NCBI GenBank assembly: GCA_022562335.1
Contig: JADFPM010000116.1
Span: 1-8,240, forward strand
Source: Chloroflexota bacterium
GTDB lineage: Bacteria; Chloroflexota; Dehalococcoidia; Lucifugimonadales; UBA3495
DNA length: 8,240 nt
Reading direction: 5' to 3'
Under the pieces are notes generated by a model that was not told where the DNA came from, searched no databases, and worked only from the letters and a program-made list of their open reading frames with translations. This document shows, in pieces, positions 1 to 6,285 of the stretch. Position 1 is the first letter of the stretch. Every line of letters begins with the position of its first letter. The position numbers were made by a program, and so were the translations under genes.

Positions 1-1972
1 TTAAAATGGAGTCCAGCTGGACGCGAACCTGCTCCAGGTTGTCCTGAATGTTGCCCGCCTCCATGGCCAGGGCCGGCCCGTCCGTGGCCGCTGAGAACGG
101 ATCGGTTTGCAGGAAACGGCCCATGCGGTCCAGGCCTTGCACGGTCTGCTGCAGCACCGCGCCGGCGTTCTCCCAGTCCAGGGCCAATTCGGCCCATTTC
201 TGGCCGTCCCGGCTGCCGCCGCTGGGCGAACCGGCCTGGGTCAACAACAGGGATTGGCCGGTGTCTTGGCCGTCCCCCCGGCCTTTCCGGTCCTCCCCGA
301 AGAACCGTTCCGCCGATGTCCAAAGCCGGGCCCACACTTCTCTTAGCCGCGGCGCGGCGCCCTCCACCTCGCCAACCACTTTCTCCGCTTCCTGCCGCAC
401 GGGCGACGCCATACCTTCGGCGCCCATGGCCAGGCGCAACTGGGTGATGAGACGGCCGTGGGACTCCAGGGTGTCGTCCAGGCTATCGGGACCGACCTTG
501 AACCCCAACTGGCGGGTGGCGGCATCCTCCAGGTTGTGGGCCTCGTCGATGATCAGATGCTGGTACTCGGGGATCAGGCTGCCGCCTCGGGCCAGGTCCG
601 ACATCAAAAGGGCGTGGTTGACCACGATGATATGGGCTTGTTCGGCCCTCTCCCGGGCGGTCCTCAAAAAACAGGCGCTTCCGTCCCGGAGTCCAGGGCA
701 CCAACCACCCTCGCCGGCCGATATCCGGCTCCAAGTGAAGGCGTCGCGTCCGGACAGGTTTATCTCTCCCCGGTCGCCGTTGACGGTGTCCTGCAGCCAG
801 ACCGAAGTTTTGCCCAGCAGCCTCGCGTCGTCTACGCTGGGCGATTCGGCCGAGGCCAGGAAATTCCAGCGCCGGAGGCAAAGGTAGTTGGTGCGGCCTT
901 TCAGTTGGGCGGCTTTGATCACTCCCCGGCTGACCAGGCCGGCCTCTTCCAAAACGTGGATCATGGCGGGAATGTCTTTACTCATCAGCTGTTCTTGGAG
1001 GTTGATGGTGTTGGTGGAGATAACCACCCTTTGGCCCTGGGACACGGCGAATAAAGCGGCGGGCAGCAAGTAGGCCATTGATTTGCCCACGCCGGTGCCG
1101 CCCTCCACCACCAGGTGCTGGCCCTGGTAGATGGCCTTGGTCACCGCCGCCAACATCTGCTCCTGCTCCGGCCGGTACTCGAACCCCTCAAAGGCCTTGG
1201 AGAAGGGACCATCGGAGCTCAGAAGGCCGCTGATCTTATCCTCGTCCAGCGAGGCCAGCGTGGGTTCGGCGCGGCGTTTTTCCACCCGCCCCAGCCGGGA
1301 GCCGATGCTCTCCAGGTCCAAGCCGGTGAGACCGAAGACCGTGGGCGTGGCCTCAGGTCCGTTGCCAGCCCGTTCCAACCCCAAGAGGAGCGGGGCAATG
1401 GACCAATTGCTGCGCTGGGCCAGGTTGGCCAGATGGGCCAGAAGGCCGGGGTCCAACGCCGCCGCCTCCCGCAACAAAGCTAGAAAAATATGTTGGGTCG
1501 CCTTGGCGTCGTCCAGGGCCCGGTGGGCCCGGTCGTGAACCACGCCGAAATGGGATGCCAAAAAGCCCAGGGAATATTGGGTGGTGCGAGGGAGCAATAT
1601 CGACGCCAAATCCCAAGTGTCGTAGGAGGTATTGGCCAGAGCGAGGTCGTGGCTGTCCAAGAAGCGGAGATCGAAGGACACGTTGTGACCGATCACCGGG
1701 CTGCTGCCGATGAAGTCTTGCAGATCCCGGGATACGCTGGAAAACAGGGGCGCCCGGCTAACCTGGTCGGGGGAGATGCCGGTGAGGCGCTGGACGAAGT
1801 CGGGAATTGGCCGGTCCGGTTTGATAAAGGTCTGGAAGGTGTCGATGTCCTCATCGCCCTGAAACTTGACCGCGCCGATCTCGATGATGGCGTCTCTGTT
1901 TGAATCAAGGCCGGTGGTTTCCAGATCGAGGGCCACGTGGACCTGCTGCAAAGGATCCGGCGGCCGATACAT
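1..1972 (-). CDS. dinG: DinG-like helicase with N-terminal DEDDh exonuclease (C-terminus beyond window)
   Basis: The protein reads open from the ATG at 1972 to the window edge: 657 residues, no stop. Residues 1-165 form a DNA polymerase III epsilon-type 3'-5' exonuclease: ExoI D16/E18 in DLETTG, ExoII D101 in GHNVSFD, ExoIII H150/D155 in HRALDDA. The superfamily 2 helicase follows, with YRPEQ at 266-270, Walker A GGTGVGKS with K297, motif Ia around 318-329, and the DEAH box at 476-479. Cysteines C365, C425 and C434 lie where XPD/DinG helicases hold an iron-sulphur cluster, and NHALL follows at 452-456. Only three cysteines are visible, whereas E. coli DinG uses four. Motifs IV-VI would lie past position 1. 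The family unwinds 5'-3' and resolves D-loops, R-loops and replication blocks; the fused exonuclease recalls Firmicutes DinG. An in-frame ATG at 1981, 4 nt after GGGAG, would add three residues and may be the true start. Identity is near certain; the exact role is inferred. Confidence 0.93.
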   Translation of the reverse strand, partial: MYRPPDPLQQVHVALDLETTGLDSNRDAIIEIGAVKFQGDEDIDTFQTFIKPDRPIPDFVQRLTGISPDQVSRAPLFSSVSRDLQDFIGSSPVIGHNVSFDLRFLDSHDLALANTSYDTWDLASILLPRTTQYSLGFLASHFGVVHDRAHRALDDAKATQHIFLALLREAAALDPGLLAHLANLAQRSNWSIAPLLLGLERAGNGPEATPTVFGLTGLDLESIGSRLGRVEKRRAEPTLASLDEDKISGLLSSDGPFSKAFEGFEYRPEQEQMLAAVTKAIYQGQHLVVEGGTGVGKSMAYLLPAALFAVSQGQRVVISTNTINLQEQLMSKDIPAMIHVLEEAGLVSRGVIKAAQLKGRTNYLCLRRWNFLASAESPSVDDARLLGKTSVWLQDTVNGDRGEINLSGRDAFTWSRISAGEGGWCPGLRDGSACFLRTARERAEQAHIIVVNHALLMSDLARGGSLIPEYQHLIIDEAHNLEDAATRQLGFKVGPDSLDDTLESHGRLITQLRLAMGAEGMASPVRQEAEKVVGEVEGAAPRLREVWARLWTSAERFFGEDRKGRGDGQDTGQSLLLTQAGSPSGGSRDGQKWAELALDWENAGAVLQQTVQGLDRMGRFLQTDPFSAATDGPALAMEAGNIQDNLEQVRVQLDSIL

Positions 1973-2106
1973 TAGCCCCATTACACTCCCATCCCATCTG
2001 CCCTGGCATCACTGGGCTGAATCAAGACATCCTGCGCTGCTACGAGGGATTGCCCCGTACCGGCGCCAAGAACACGGGTTAAAACGGTCGAACCACAATG
2101 GACCAT

Positions 2107-2171
2107 CCTTCGACAGGTTCAGGACGAACGGAAAAGGCGGCTTGCTCCGTTCGTCCTGAGCTTGTCGAACC
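2107..2171. repeat. Imperfect inverted repeat with 25-bp arms (REP/MITE-like)
   Basis: The left arm (2107-2131) and right arm (2147-2171) are near-complementary around a 15-nt loop. The inner 13 bp, CCGTTCGTCCTGA on the right, pair perfectly, and the outer part has four mismatches. The core GTTCGTCCTGAGCTTGTCGAA resembles, from memory, a palindromic intergenic element found in many environmental bacterial genomes; I cannot search for it here. It occupies the gap between the PHP gene stop and the dinG start. No T-run follows either arm, so a simple intrinsic terminator is unlikely. The other bases of the 1973-2228 gap hold the dinG ribosome binding site and a 14-bp tandem repeat, and I see no gene there. 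Confidence 0.8.
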
Positions 2172-2199
2172 ATCGTTGTTGGTTGATCGTTGTTGGTTG
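2172..2199. repeat. Two perfect tandem copies of a 14-bp unit
   Basis: The unit ATCGTTGTTGGTTG occurs at 2172-2185 and again at 2186-2199 with no mismatch. A third copy begins (AT) and then diverges. It directly abuts the right arm of the inverted repeat at 2107-2171, so it may be an edge duplication of that element or simple replication slippage. Confidence 0.85.
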
Positions 2200-2228
2200 A
2201 TAGTCACTTAGAGTTTCCCAACGCCGCA

Positions 2229-2939
2229 TCAATCCGGCTTATCGGTCAGGGTATATGGACGAAGGCGGCCCGACCGTAGACCCACCGCGGGATAGAACGC
2301 TCCCGCGTGGAGAGCGGCCAGGAATTCCGCCTCATTGGCAATCTCGTCTCGAAACGCGGTGACGAACTTGCCGATCCCGTGGATCGAATGGGCGTCGCTG
2401 CCGCCGGTCACCGGCATGCCCAGCAGGTTTGCCACGTTCATGGCAAAGGCGTTTTCATCGTCGGCGGTCCCTCCGTTAGCGACCTCGACGGCGTCGGCCA
2501 GCTTGAACACCGGGTGTCCCATAGCATCTTCGGGAGTTTGGGGGATCACGTCACCTTCACCCTGGTACAAAAGGGCCCGGGCCCTGACCGATTGGCTCAA
2601 CACCGCCCGGAACGGATGGGCCGACACCACGAAACCGCCCATGGCCCTGACCGCTTTCGACAATGTTTCGGCCTTATGAAACCCGGACTGATACCGGTCC
2701 ACGCCGAACGCCAACATGTGGCCCATGTCGGTCTCCACCTCGGCCGCCCGAATCAAGACCACGCTGTGTTGGTCGGCGAAACGCTTGAACTCGTGGCGGT
2801 CCCACGGGCCGCTGTGCTCGGTAAGGCATAGGCCCCGCAATCCCAGGCCTTCCGCTTCCAGAATCAAATCTTCGGGAGAGAGACTGCTGTCGCTGCTCCC
2901 CTTGGTGGTATGGATGTGCAGGTCGAATATTCGGGCCAT
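2229..2939 (-). CDS. PHP-domain metal-dependent phosphoesterase
   Basis: The 236-residue protein has the complete PHP metal-site motif set: H8 and H10 in DLHIHT, H42 in LTEHSG, E67 in AAEVET with H74 shortly after, H108 in SAHPFR, E152 in VEVANGG, and D182/H184 in GGSDAHS. PHP proteins are trinuclear-metal hydrolases of phosphate esters. The stand-alone short form is related to histidinol phosphatase and to nucleoside 3',5'-bisphosphate and RNA/DNA phosphatases; the substrate here cannot be read from sequence. No signal peptide or membrane segment is visible, so it is cytoplasmic. The ATG at 2939 must be near the true start because the first metal ligands are at residues 8-10. Upstream there is only a weak ribosome binding site (GAAAG, 7 nt away), and it lies inside the heptad repeat. 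The protein starts two bases from one repeat element and ends near another. Confidence 0.93.
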   Translation of the reverse strand: MARIFDLHIHTTKGSSDSSLSPEDLILEAEGLGLRGLCLTEHSGPWDRHEFKRFADQHSVVLIRAAEVETDMGHMLAFGVDRYQSGFHKAETLSKAVRAMGGFVVSAHPFRAVLSQSVRARALLYQGEGDVIPQTPEDAMGHPVFKLADAVEVANGGTADDENAFAMNVANLLGMPVTGGSDAHSIHGIGKFVTAFRDEIANEAEFLAALHAGAFYPAVGLRSGRLRPYTLTDKPD

Positions 2940-2947
2940 TTGCTAGC

Positions 2948-3128
2948 TTTCAGCCTTCAGCTATCAGCGCTCAGCTATCAGCGCTCAGCATTGTTTATTC
3001 ATAAGTCGTCGCCGCAGCCCGTCGAAACCCAGATAAGACCCAGCAGCGAATACGCTGCCTTGCCAAATGGTCTATCGCCGCCTGGGTCTGATTGCCGAAA
3101 GCTGATAGCTGACGGCTGAACGCTGATG
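2948..3128. repeat. Inverted arrays of a 7-bp unit enclosing nested hairpins
   Basis: Six consecutive heptads of the form NNTCAGC fill 2948-2989 (TTTCAGC, CTTCAGC, TATCAGC, GCTCAGC, TATCAGC, GCTCAGC). Four heptads of the complementary form GCTGANN fill 3101-3128. Between them, AGACCCAG (3036-3043) pairs with CTGGGTCT (3082-3089), and GCAGCG (3043-3048) pairs with CGCTGC (3053-3058) around a 4-nt loop. The whole stretch can fold as nested stems. It accounts for most of the 260-bp gap between the PHP gene start and the thioesterase stop (2940-3199), where I see no gene. It resembles short intergenic repeats seen in several environmental phyla, and no transposase is nearby. Confidence 0.82.
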
Positions 3129-3199
3129 GCTATCCCAGTCTAAATTCAGTGGCGGTTTCCGTCAACCGGCGGTGGTCTTCGCTGCGCCGGGATGGTCTC

Positions 3200-3688
3200 T
3201 CAACCGGTAGCCTCCCCCAATTCGGGGAACTGGCTCAGGGGCAGGACTTCACCGGTGGACTCGAAGTGGCCTATCAGCCGCCGGATGTCATCTGGGACGG
3301 GGCGGGTTGCTTCGGTTGAGGCGTCGTAGCCCACGTATACCGCATGAATGGTGGTCAACAACCGGTCTGGGGTTTGAGGGCTTTGCGGATAGATCTCGGC
3401 ATCCAGCGTCAGGCTGGTATTGCCTATATTTGTCACCGCCACGAAGATGTCGATCTCATCGTCCACTCTGGCCGGCGCTTTATATTCCACCGTCACGGAG
3501 ACCACGGCGCTATCGAAGTAACCCCGTTGGGCTATCCGGTAGATGCTGAACCCCAGGTTGCGAAAATACTCCGCCTGGCCCACTTCCAGGTAGTTCAGGT
3601 AGGACCCGTTGAACACGATGCCCTGGGCGTCGCACTCCATCCATCTTACCCGGAGGCCGGTGTGGAATTTAAAATCTGCTTTGCTCAT
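3200..3688 (-). CDS. Hot-dog fold acyl-CoA thioesterase (4HBT/YbgC-like)
   Basis: The protein of about 162 residues has the family's N-terminal signature, VRWMECDAQGIVFNGSYLNY, in which the Asp of ECDAQG matches the catalytic Asp of 4-hydroxybenzoyl-CoA thioesterase and YbgC. The central VSVTVEYKAPARVDDEI and IGNTSLTLDAEIY segments fit the remaining hot-dog strands. Such enzymes hydrolyse acyl-CoA or acyl-ACP thioesters in the cytoplasm; the acyl group here is unknown. I prefer the ATG at 3688, which has GGAG 11 nt upstream. A GTG at 3700 would add four residues. The C-terminal 25 or so residues form a short tail beyond the fold. It follows trmD on the same strand after about 110 bp, so they may be co-transcribed, with no obvious functional link. 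Confidence 0.9.
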   Translation of the reverse strand: MSKADFKFHTGLRVRWMECDAQGIVFNGSYLNYLEVGQAEYFRNLGFSIYRIAQRGYFDSAVVSVTVEYKAPARVDDEIDIFVAVTNIGNTSLTLDAEIYPQSPQTPDRLLTTIHAVYVGYDASTEATRPVPDDIRRLIGHFESTGEVLPLSQFPELGEATG

Positions 3689-3800
3689 ATCGCTCTGCAC
3701 TCCGCAGCCGATGGCGCCGAGAAGGCGTGATCCCAGGTTTCGAAAAGGTCATGACTTTGCTTGGGGAAGCGCAGGCATTCAGCCGGGTCTTGGCCAGGGT

Positions 3801-4574
3801 TTAGAGGTGGCCTTCGGCGGCGTCATTGCTGCGGCTAAAGCCCAGTGATCCCAGATATTCCAGGTCTTCGGGAGTAAGCGGTGCGGTTTCCAGCAGGTCG
3901 GGCCGCCGCTCCAGCGTCCGGCGCAAAGATTCACGCCTCCGCCACTTTTCGATCTCGGCGTGATGTCCCGAGCGTAATATCTCTGGTATTCCCAGGTCCC
4001 TGAATTGGGCGGGGCGGGTATACAGGGGATGTTGCAGCAAACCGGATGAGATAGAGTCCTGGGTCACGTTTTCCATGGAGCCCACCACCCCCGGCACCAA
4101 CCTGGAGATGGCGTCTATCATGACCATGGCAGCCAGTTCTCCCCCGGTCAGCACGAAATCGCCGATGCTGATTTCCCGGGTGATCAGATGCTGCCGGACA
4201 CGTTCGTCCACCCCGGCGTAATGGCCGCATATCAGCACCAATGAAGATGCCTTGGCCAGATCTTCGGCCATTTTCTGATCGAATACCCGTCCTTGGGGAG
4301 ATAGCAGGACCACCTCGGCACTGTCCCGGTCCGCAGGTTCGAAATGCGCCAGGACGCTTTCCACGGCCTCGAATATGGGCTCGGGTTTCATCACCATACC
4401 CGGGCCACCGCCAAACTGGTAGTCGTCGGCAGTGCCGTGGGCGTCGTGGGTGTAGCCGCGGATGTCGGTGACTTCGATGGTGATCAAACCGCGCTTGCAG
4501 GCCATGCCCACCATGCTGTCGGCCAACGGTCCGGGAAACGACTGGGGAAATAGGGTCAATACGTGAAAGCGCAT
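3801..4574 (-). CDS. trmD: tRNA (guanine-N1-)-methyltransferase TrmD
   Basis: The 257-residue length matches E. coli TrmD (255). It methylates N1 of G37 in tRNAs with G36, using S-adenosylmethionine, and so prevents +1 frameshifting. Visible signatures are DDYQFGGGPGM at 50-60, the knot segments LSPQGR (91-96) and LICGHYAGVDERV (114-126), SIGDFVLTGGE (136-146), and YTRP (185-188). By alignment to E. coli R154 and D169, the catalytic pair is R158 (AISRL) and D173 (TQDS). SGHHAEIEKWRR opens the C-terminal tRNA-binding domain. The ATG at 4574 is supported by the conserved opening MRFHVLTLFP, although no clear Shine-Dalgarno precedes it. It does not sit beside rpsP, rimM or rplS as in many bacteria. 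The neighbours are an amidohydrolase and a thioesterase. Confidence 0.98.
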   Translation of the reverse strand: MRFHVLTLFPQSFPGPLADSMVGMACKRGLITIEVTDIRGYTHDAHGTADDYQFGGGPGMVMKPEPIFEAVESVLAHFEPADRDSAEVVLLSPQGRVFDQKMAEDLAKASSLVLICGHYAGVDERVRQHLITREISIGDFVLTGGELAAMVMIDAISRLVPGVVGSMENVTQDSISSGLLQHPLYTRPAQFRDLGIPEILRSGHHAEIEKWRRRESLRRTLERRPDLLETAPLTPEDLEYLGSLGFSRSNDAAEGHL

Positions 4575-4673
4575 TTGCGTGTCAGGACCGCTATGGACTG
4601 ACAGCGGCCGGCAATCGGCCTGCCGGTGGGAAGGCGCTACCGGACCGCTGACGATCGAACATCTAAATCGGGG

Positions 4674-5927
4674 TCAGGCCACCGGGTGGGGGACGCCCGC
4701 GGGCAGCTTATTTATAAAGGCCTCGCCACCCTTCATGACCAGCTTGATCTTTTCCCGGTCCCGCAACACCGCGATATCCCGCAGCGGGTCTCCGTCGATC
4801 ACCAGCAGGTCGGCCAGCTTGCCGGCGGCCACGGTGCCGATGTCCTTGGCTAGATCGACGCACTCGGCGGCCCAGCCGGTGGCGGCTTGGATGGCCTGCA
4901 TTGGGGTCATGCCCCGCTCCACCAACAACTCAATTTCCCGCGCGTTGTCGCCGTGGACGAAGCCCCCGGCGTCGGTGCCGGCCACCACCTTCACCCCGGC
5001 CGAAAGGGCCAGGTGCAAGCTCTCCTGATGGACCTGCATCAGAGAGCTGGCCCGCTGGACCATGTGCGGCGCGCTGATGGTGGAGTGGAACTCGTAAACC
5101 TCGAAGGTGGGCACCAAAAAGGTCCCGTTGCCCGCCATCATCTTGAGCAGGTCAGGGTCGTCGGCCAGGTAGCACCCGTGCTCCACCGACCCGGCGCCGT
5201 GGGCGATGCCCATGCGCAGTCCGGGCCCGCCCACCGCGTGGCACATGGTGCGCCGGCCCAGGGCTTTGGCCTCCTCGACCAATGCCTTCACTTCGTCGGG
5301 ACCAAACTCGATGTCCATGGGGCCATGGCCGGGGCGCGAACTGGCCCCGCCGGTGGTGGCGAATTTTATTACGTCGGCGCCGGCCCTGACCATCTCCCTG
5401 ACCTTTGCCCGTACGGCTTCCGGTCCGTCGGCGACGCCCGTGGGGAGACGGGGATCGGAATCATGAAGATTGTGATGGCCTGAACCGCTTACCCGGTCAG
5501 CCAATCCGCCCGTGGGGGTGACGATGCCCACCGACAGCATCAGGCGCGGGCCGGGATATAGACCCTCTTCGATGGCCTGCTTGAATCCTGCGTCCAGGCC
5601 GCCCGCATCCCTGACACAGGTATAACCGGCGGCCAGGGTCTCTTCCAACGCTTTGGCGGTGCGCAGATGAGCCAGAGAGCCCGGCTCGTTGAGGCCCCAC
5701 CGGGATTCCAGCCGGTAATCTTTGGATGCCAGGTGGTCGTGGCAGTCGATGAGCCCCGGCAACAGGGTCATCCCTGAGACGTCGATGACCTCGGTGTTGT
5801 CCGGGATCGTCACCGCGGCTCTGGGGCCCACGGACTCTATCCGGTCCCCATTGATGAGCACCGCGGAGTCCATCAATACTGGCGCTCCGGTGCCGTCGAT
5901 CAGGTTGGCTCCGATCAAGGCTTTCAT
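4674..5927 (-). CDS. Metal-dependent amidohydrolase (imidazolonepropionase/prolidase-like)
   Basis: The 417-residue protein has the amidohydrolase superfamily plan: an N-terminal small beta domain, then a TIM barrel, then a return to the beta domain (residues about 360-417, GKLADLLVIDGDP). Metal ligands are visible: H63 and H65 in DCHDHL, K188 in VIKFATTGG (the bridging lysine position), H230 in CHAVGG, H250 in VEHGCYL and D319 in GTDAGG. This set matches the Xaa-Pro dipeptidase/imidazolonepropionase-like group, whose members hydrolyse dipeptides, N-acyl amino acids or xenobiotic amides and carbamates. The substrate cannot be assigned. No signal peptide is seen, so it is cytoplasmic. The ATG at 5927 has GGGAGG six bases upstream and a promoter just beyond. 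It leads the minus-strand gene run, with trmD 99 bp downstream. Confidence 0.95.
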   Translation of the reverse strand: MKALIGANLIDGTGAPVLMDSAVLINGDRIESVGPRAAVTIPDNTEVIDVSGMTLLPGLIDCHDHLASKDYRLESRWGLNEPGSLAHLRTAKALEETLAAGYTCVRDAGGLDAGFKQAIEEGLYPGPRLMLSVGIVTPTGGLADRVSGSGHHNLHDSDPRLPTGVADGPEAVRAKVREMVRAGADVIKFATTGGASSRPGHGPMDIEFGPDEVKALVEEAKALGRRTMCHAVGGPGLRMGIAHGAGSVEHGCYLADDPDLLKMMAGNGTFLVPTFEVYEFHSTISAPHMVQRASSLMQVHQESLHLALSAGVKVVAGTDAGGFVHGDNAREIELLVERGMTPMQAIQAATGWAAECVDLAKDIGTVAAGKLADLLVIDGDPLRDIAVLRDREKIKLVMKGGEAFINKLPAGVPHPVA

Positions 5928-5933
5928 GTGCGG

Positions 5934-5939
5934 CCTCCC
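5934..5939 (-). promoter_or_regulatory. Ribosome binding site of the amidohydrolase
   Basis: GGGAGG on the minus strand sits six bases before the ATG at 5927. It is the strongest Shine-Dalgarno match in the window and fixes that start. Confidence 0.85.
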
Positions 5940-5962
5940 GTTTCAATCATCGTAAAAGCAGG

Positions 5963-5991
5963 ATGCTAAATAACCCTGACCGGCTTGTCAA
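5963..5991 (-). promoter_or_regulatory. Sigma70-type promoter for the amidohydrolase
   Basis: Minus strand: a perfect -35 box TTGACA (5991-5986), a 17-nt spacer, and a -10 box TAGCAT (5968-5963, four of six matches to TATAAT). Transcription would start near 5956, giving a leader of about 29 nt before the ATG, which includes the GGGAGG site. Spacing is optimal for the housekeeping sigma factor. Confidence 0.7.
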
Positions 5992-6059
5992 GAATTGGCT
6001 AGCCGAGATAGGAACCAGTCTGGGCGGTGAGGCTCTTGCTGGATTCGTCCAACGGCGAT

Positions 6060-6111
6060 GCGGACGTCCGCCTTGCTGCCGGCCTCGTTCCGGCGCCGCA
6101 TCTCCGGCGGC
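6060..6111. other. GC-rich palindromic stretch between the divergent promoters
   Basis: GCGGACGTCCGC at 6060-6071 is a perfect 12-bp palindrome. Next, GCCGG (6078-6082) pairs with CCGGC (6090-6094), and GCCGC (6095-6099) pairs with GCGGC (6107-6111). It lies within the 358-bp gap 5928-6285, between the two outward-facing promoters and about 35 bp from the plus-strand -35 box. It could be an operator or only GC-rich self-complementarity. I see no coding region in this gap. Confidence 0.4.
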
Positions 6112-6144
6112 ATTATCTGGGCGAAAACGTGCCGAGCCGCCTAA

Positions 6145-6172
6145 TCAACACGCGGGCGCATTTGGATATAAT
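6145..6172 (+). promoter_or_regulatory. Promoter for the PD40 lipoprotein gene
   Basis: A perfect -10 box TATAAT lies at 6167-6172. TCAACA at 6145-6150 matches four of six bases of TTGACA with a 16-nt spacer. The surrounding sequence turns AT-rich at that point. Transcription would begin near 6179, leaving a leader of about 107 nt before the ATG at 6286. Confidence 0.6.
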
Positions 6173-6225
6173 TTAAGAATAGTCAAAAACTCCCATGGGT
6201 TTTGCCAAACGACAGGCGGATGACC

Positions 6226-6246
6226 TTGCCATCCTCCCGTTGGCAA
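6226..6246 (+). other. Small hairpin in the lipoprotein mRNA leader
   Basis: TTGCCA (6226-6231) pairs exactly with TGGCAA (6241-6246) around a 9-nt loop that contains CCTCCC, an anti-Shine-Dalgarno-like string. It lies 40 nt before the start codon. A regulatory role is speculative, and six pairs can occur by chance. Confidence 0.25.
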
Positions 6247-6285
6247 TGCCTTTCGAATCCTAAATCAAGTCGTGTGGTGGGCGGA

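Noticed and set aside
48..887. Long plus-strand open frame of 279 codons
   Set aside because: It lies wholly antisense to the dinG frame, whose exonuclease and helicase motifs are unmistakable. Its translation is rich in Arg, Ser and Pro with no recognisable domain, as expected for the shadow of a GC-rich gene.
2948..2989. Possible CRISPR-like repeat array
   Set aside because: The 7-bp units are directly contiguous with no spacers and are far shorter than CRISPR repeats, and no cas gene is present.
4608..4626. Hairpin CCGGCA/TGCCGG between amidohydrolase and trmD as a terminator
   Set aside because: The stem is only six pairs and no T-run follows on the minus strand, so I do not call an intrinsic terminator.
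4887..5483. Plus-strand open frame of 198 codons
   Set aside because: It is antisense to the amidohydrolase, whose metal ligands are all in the minus-strand frame.
5963..6223. Plus-strand open frame of 86 codons in the divergent gap
   Set aside because: It overlaps both predicted promoters and the palindromes, has no ribosome binding site that I can see, and shows no domain or signal peptide.
6202..6285. N-terminal extension of the lipoprotein from a TTG at 6202
   Set aside because: It would place 28 polar residues before a clear lipoprotein signal peptide, so the ATG at 6286 is preferred.
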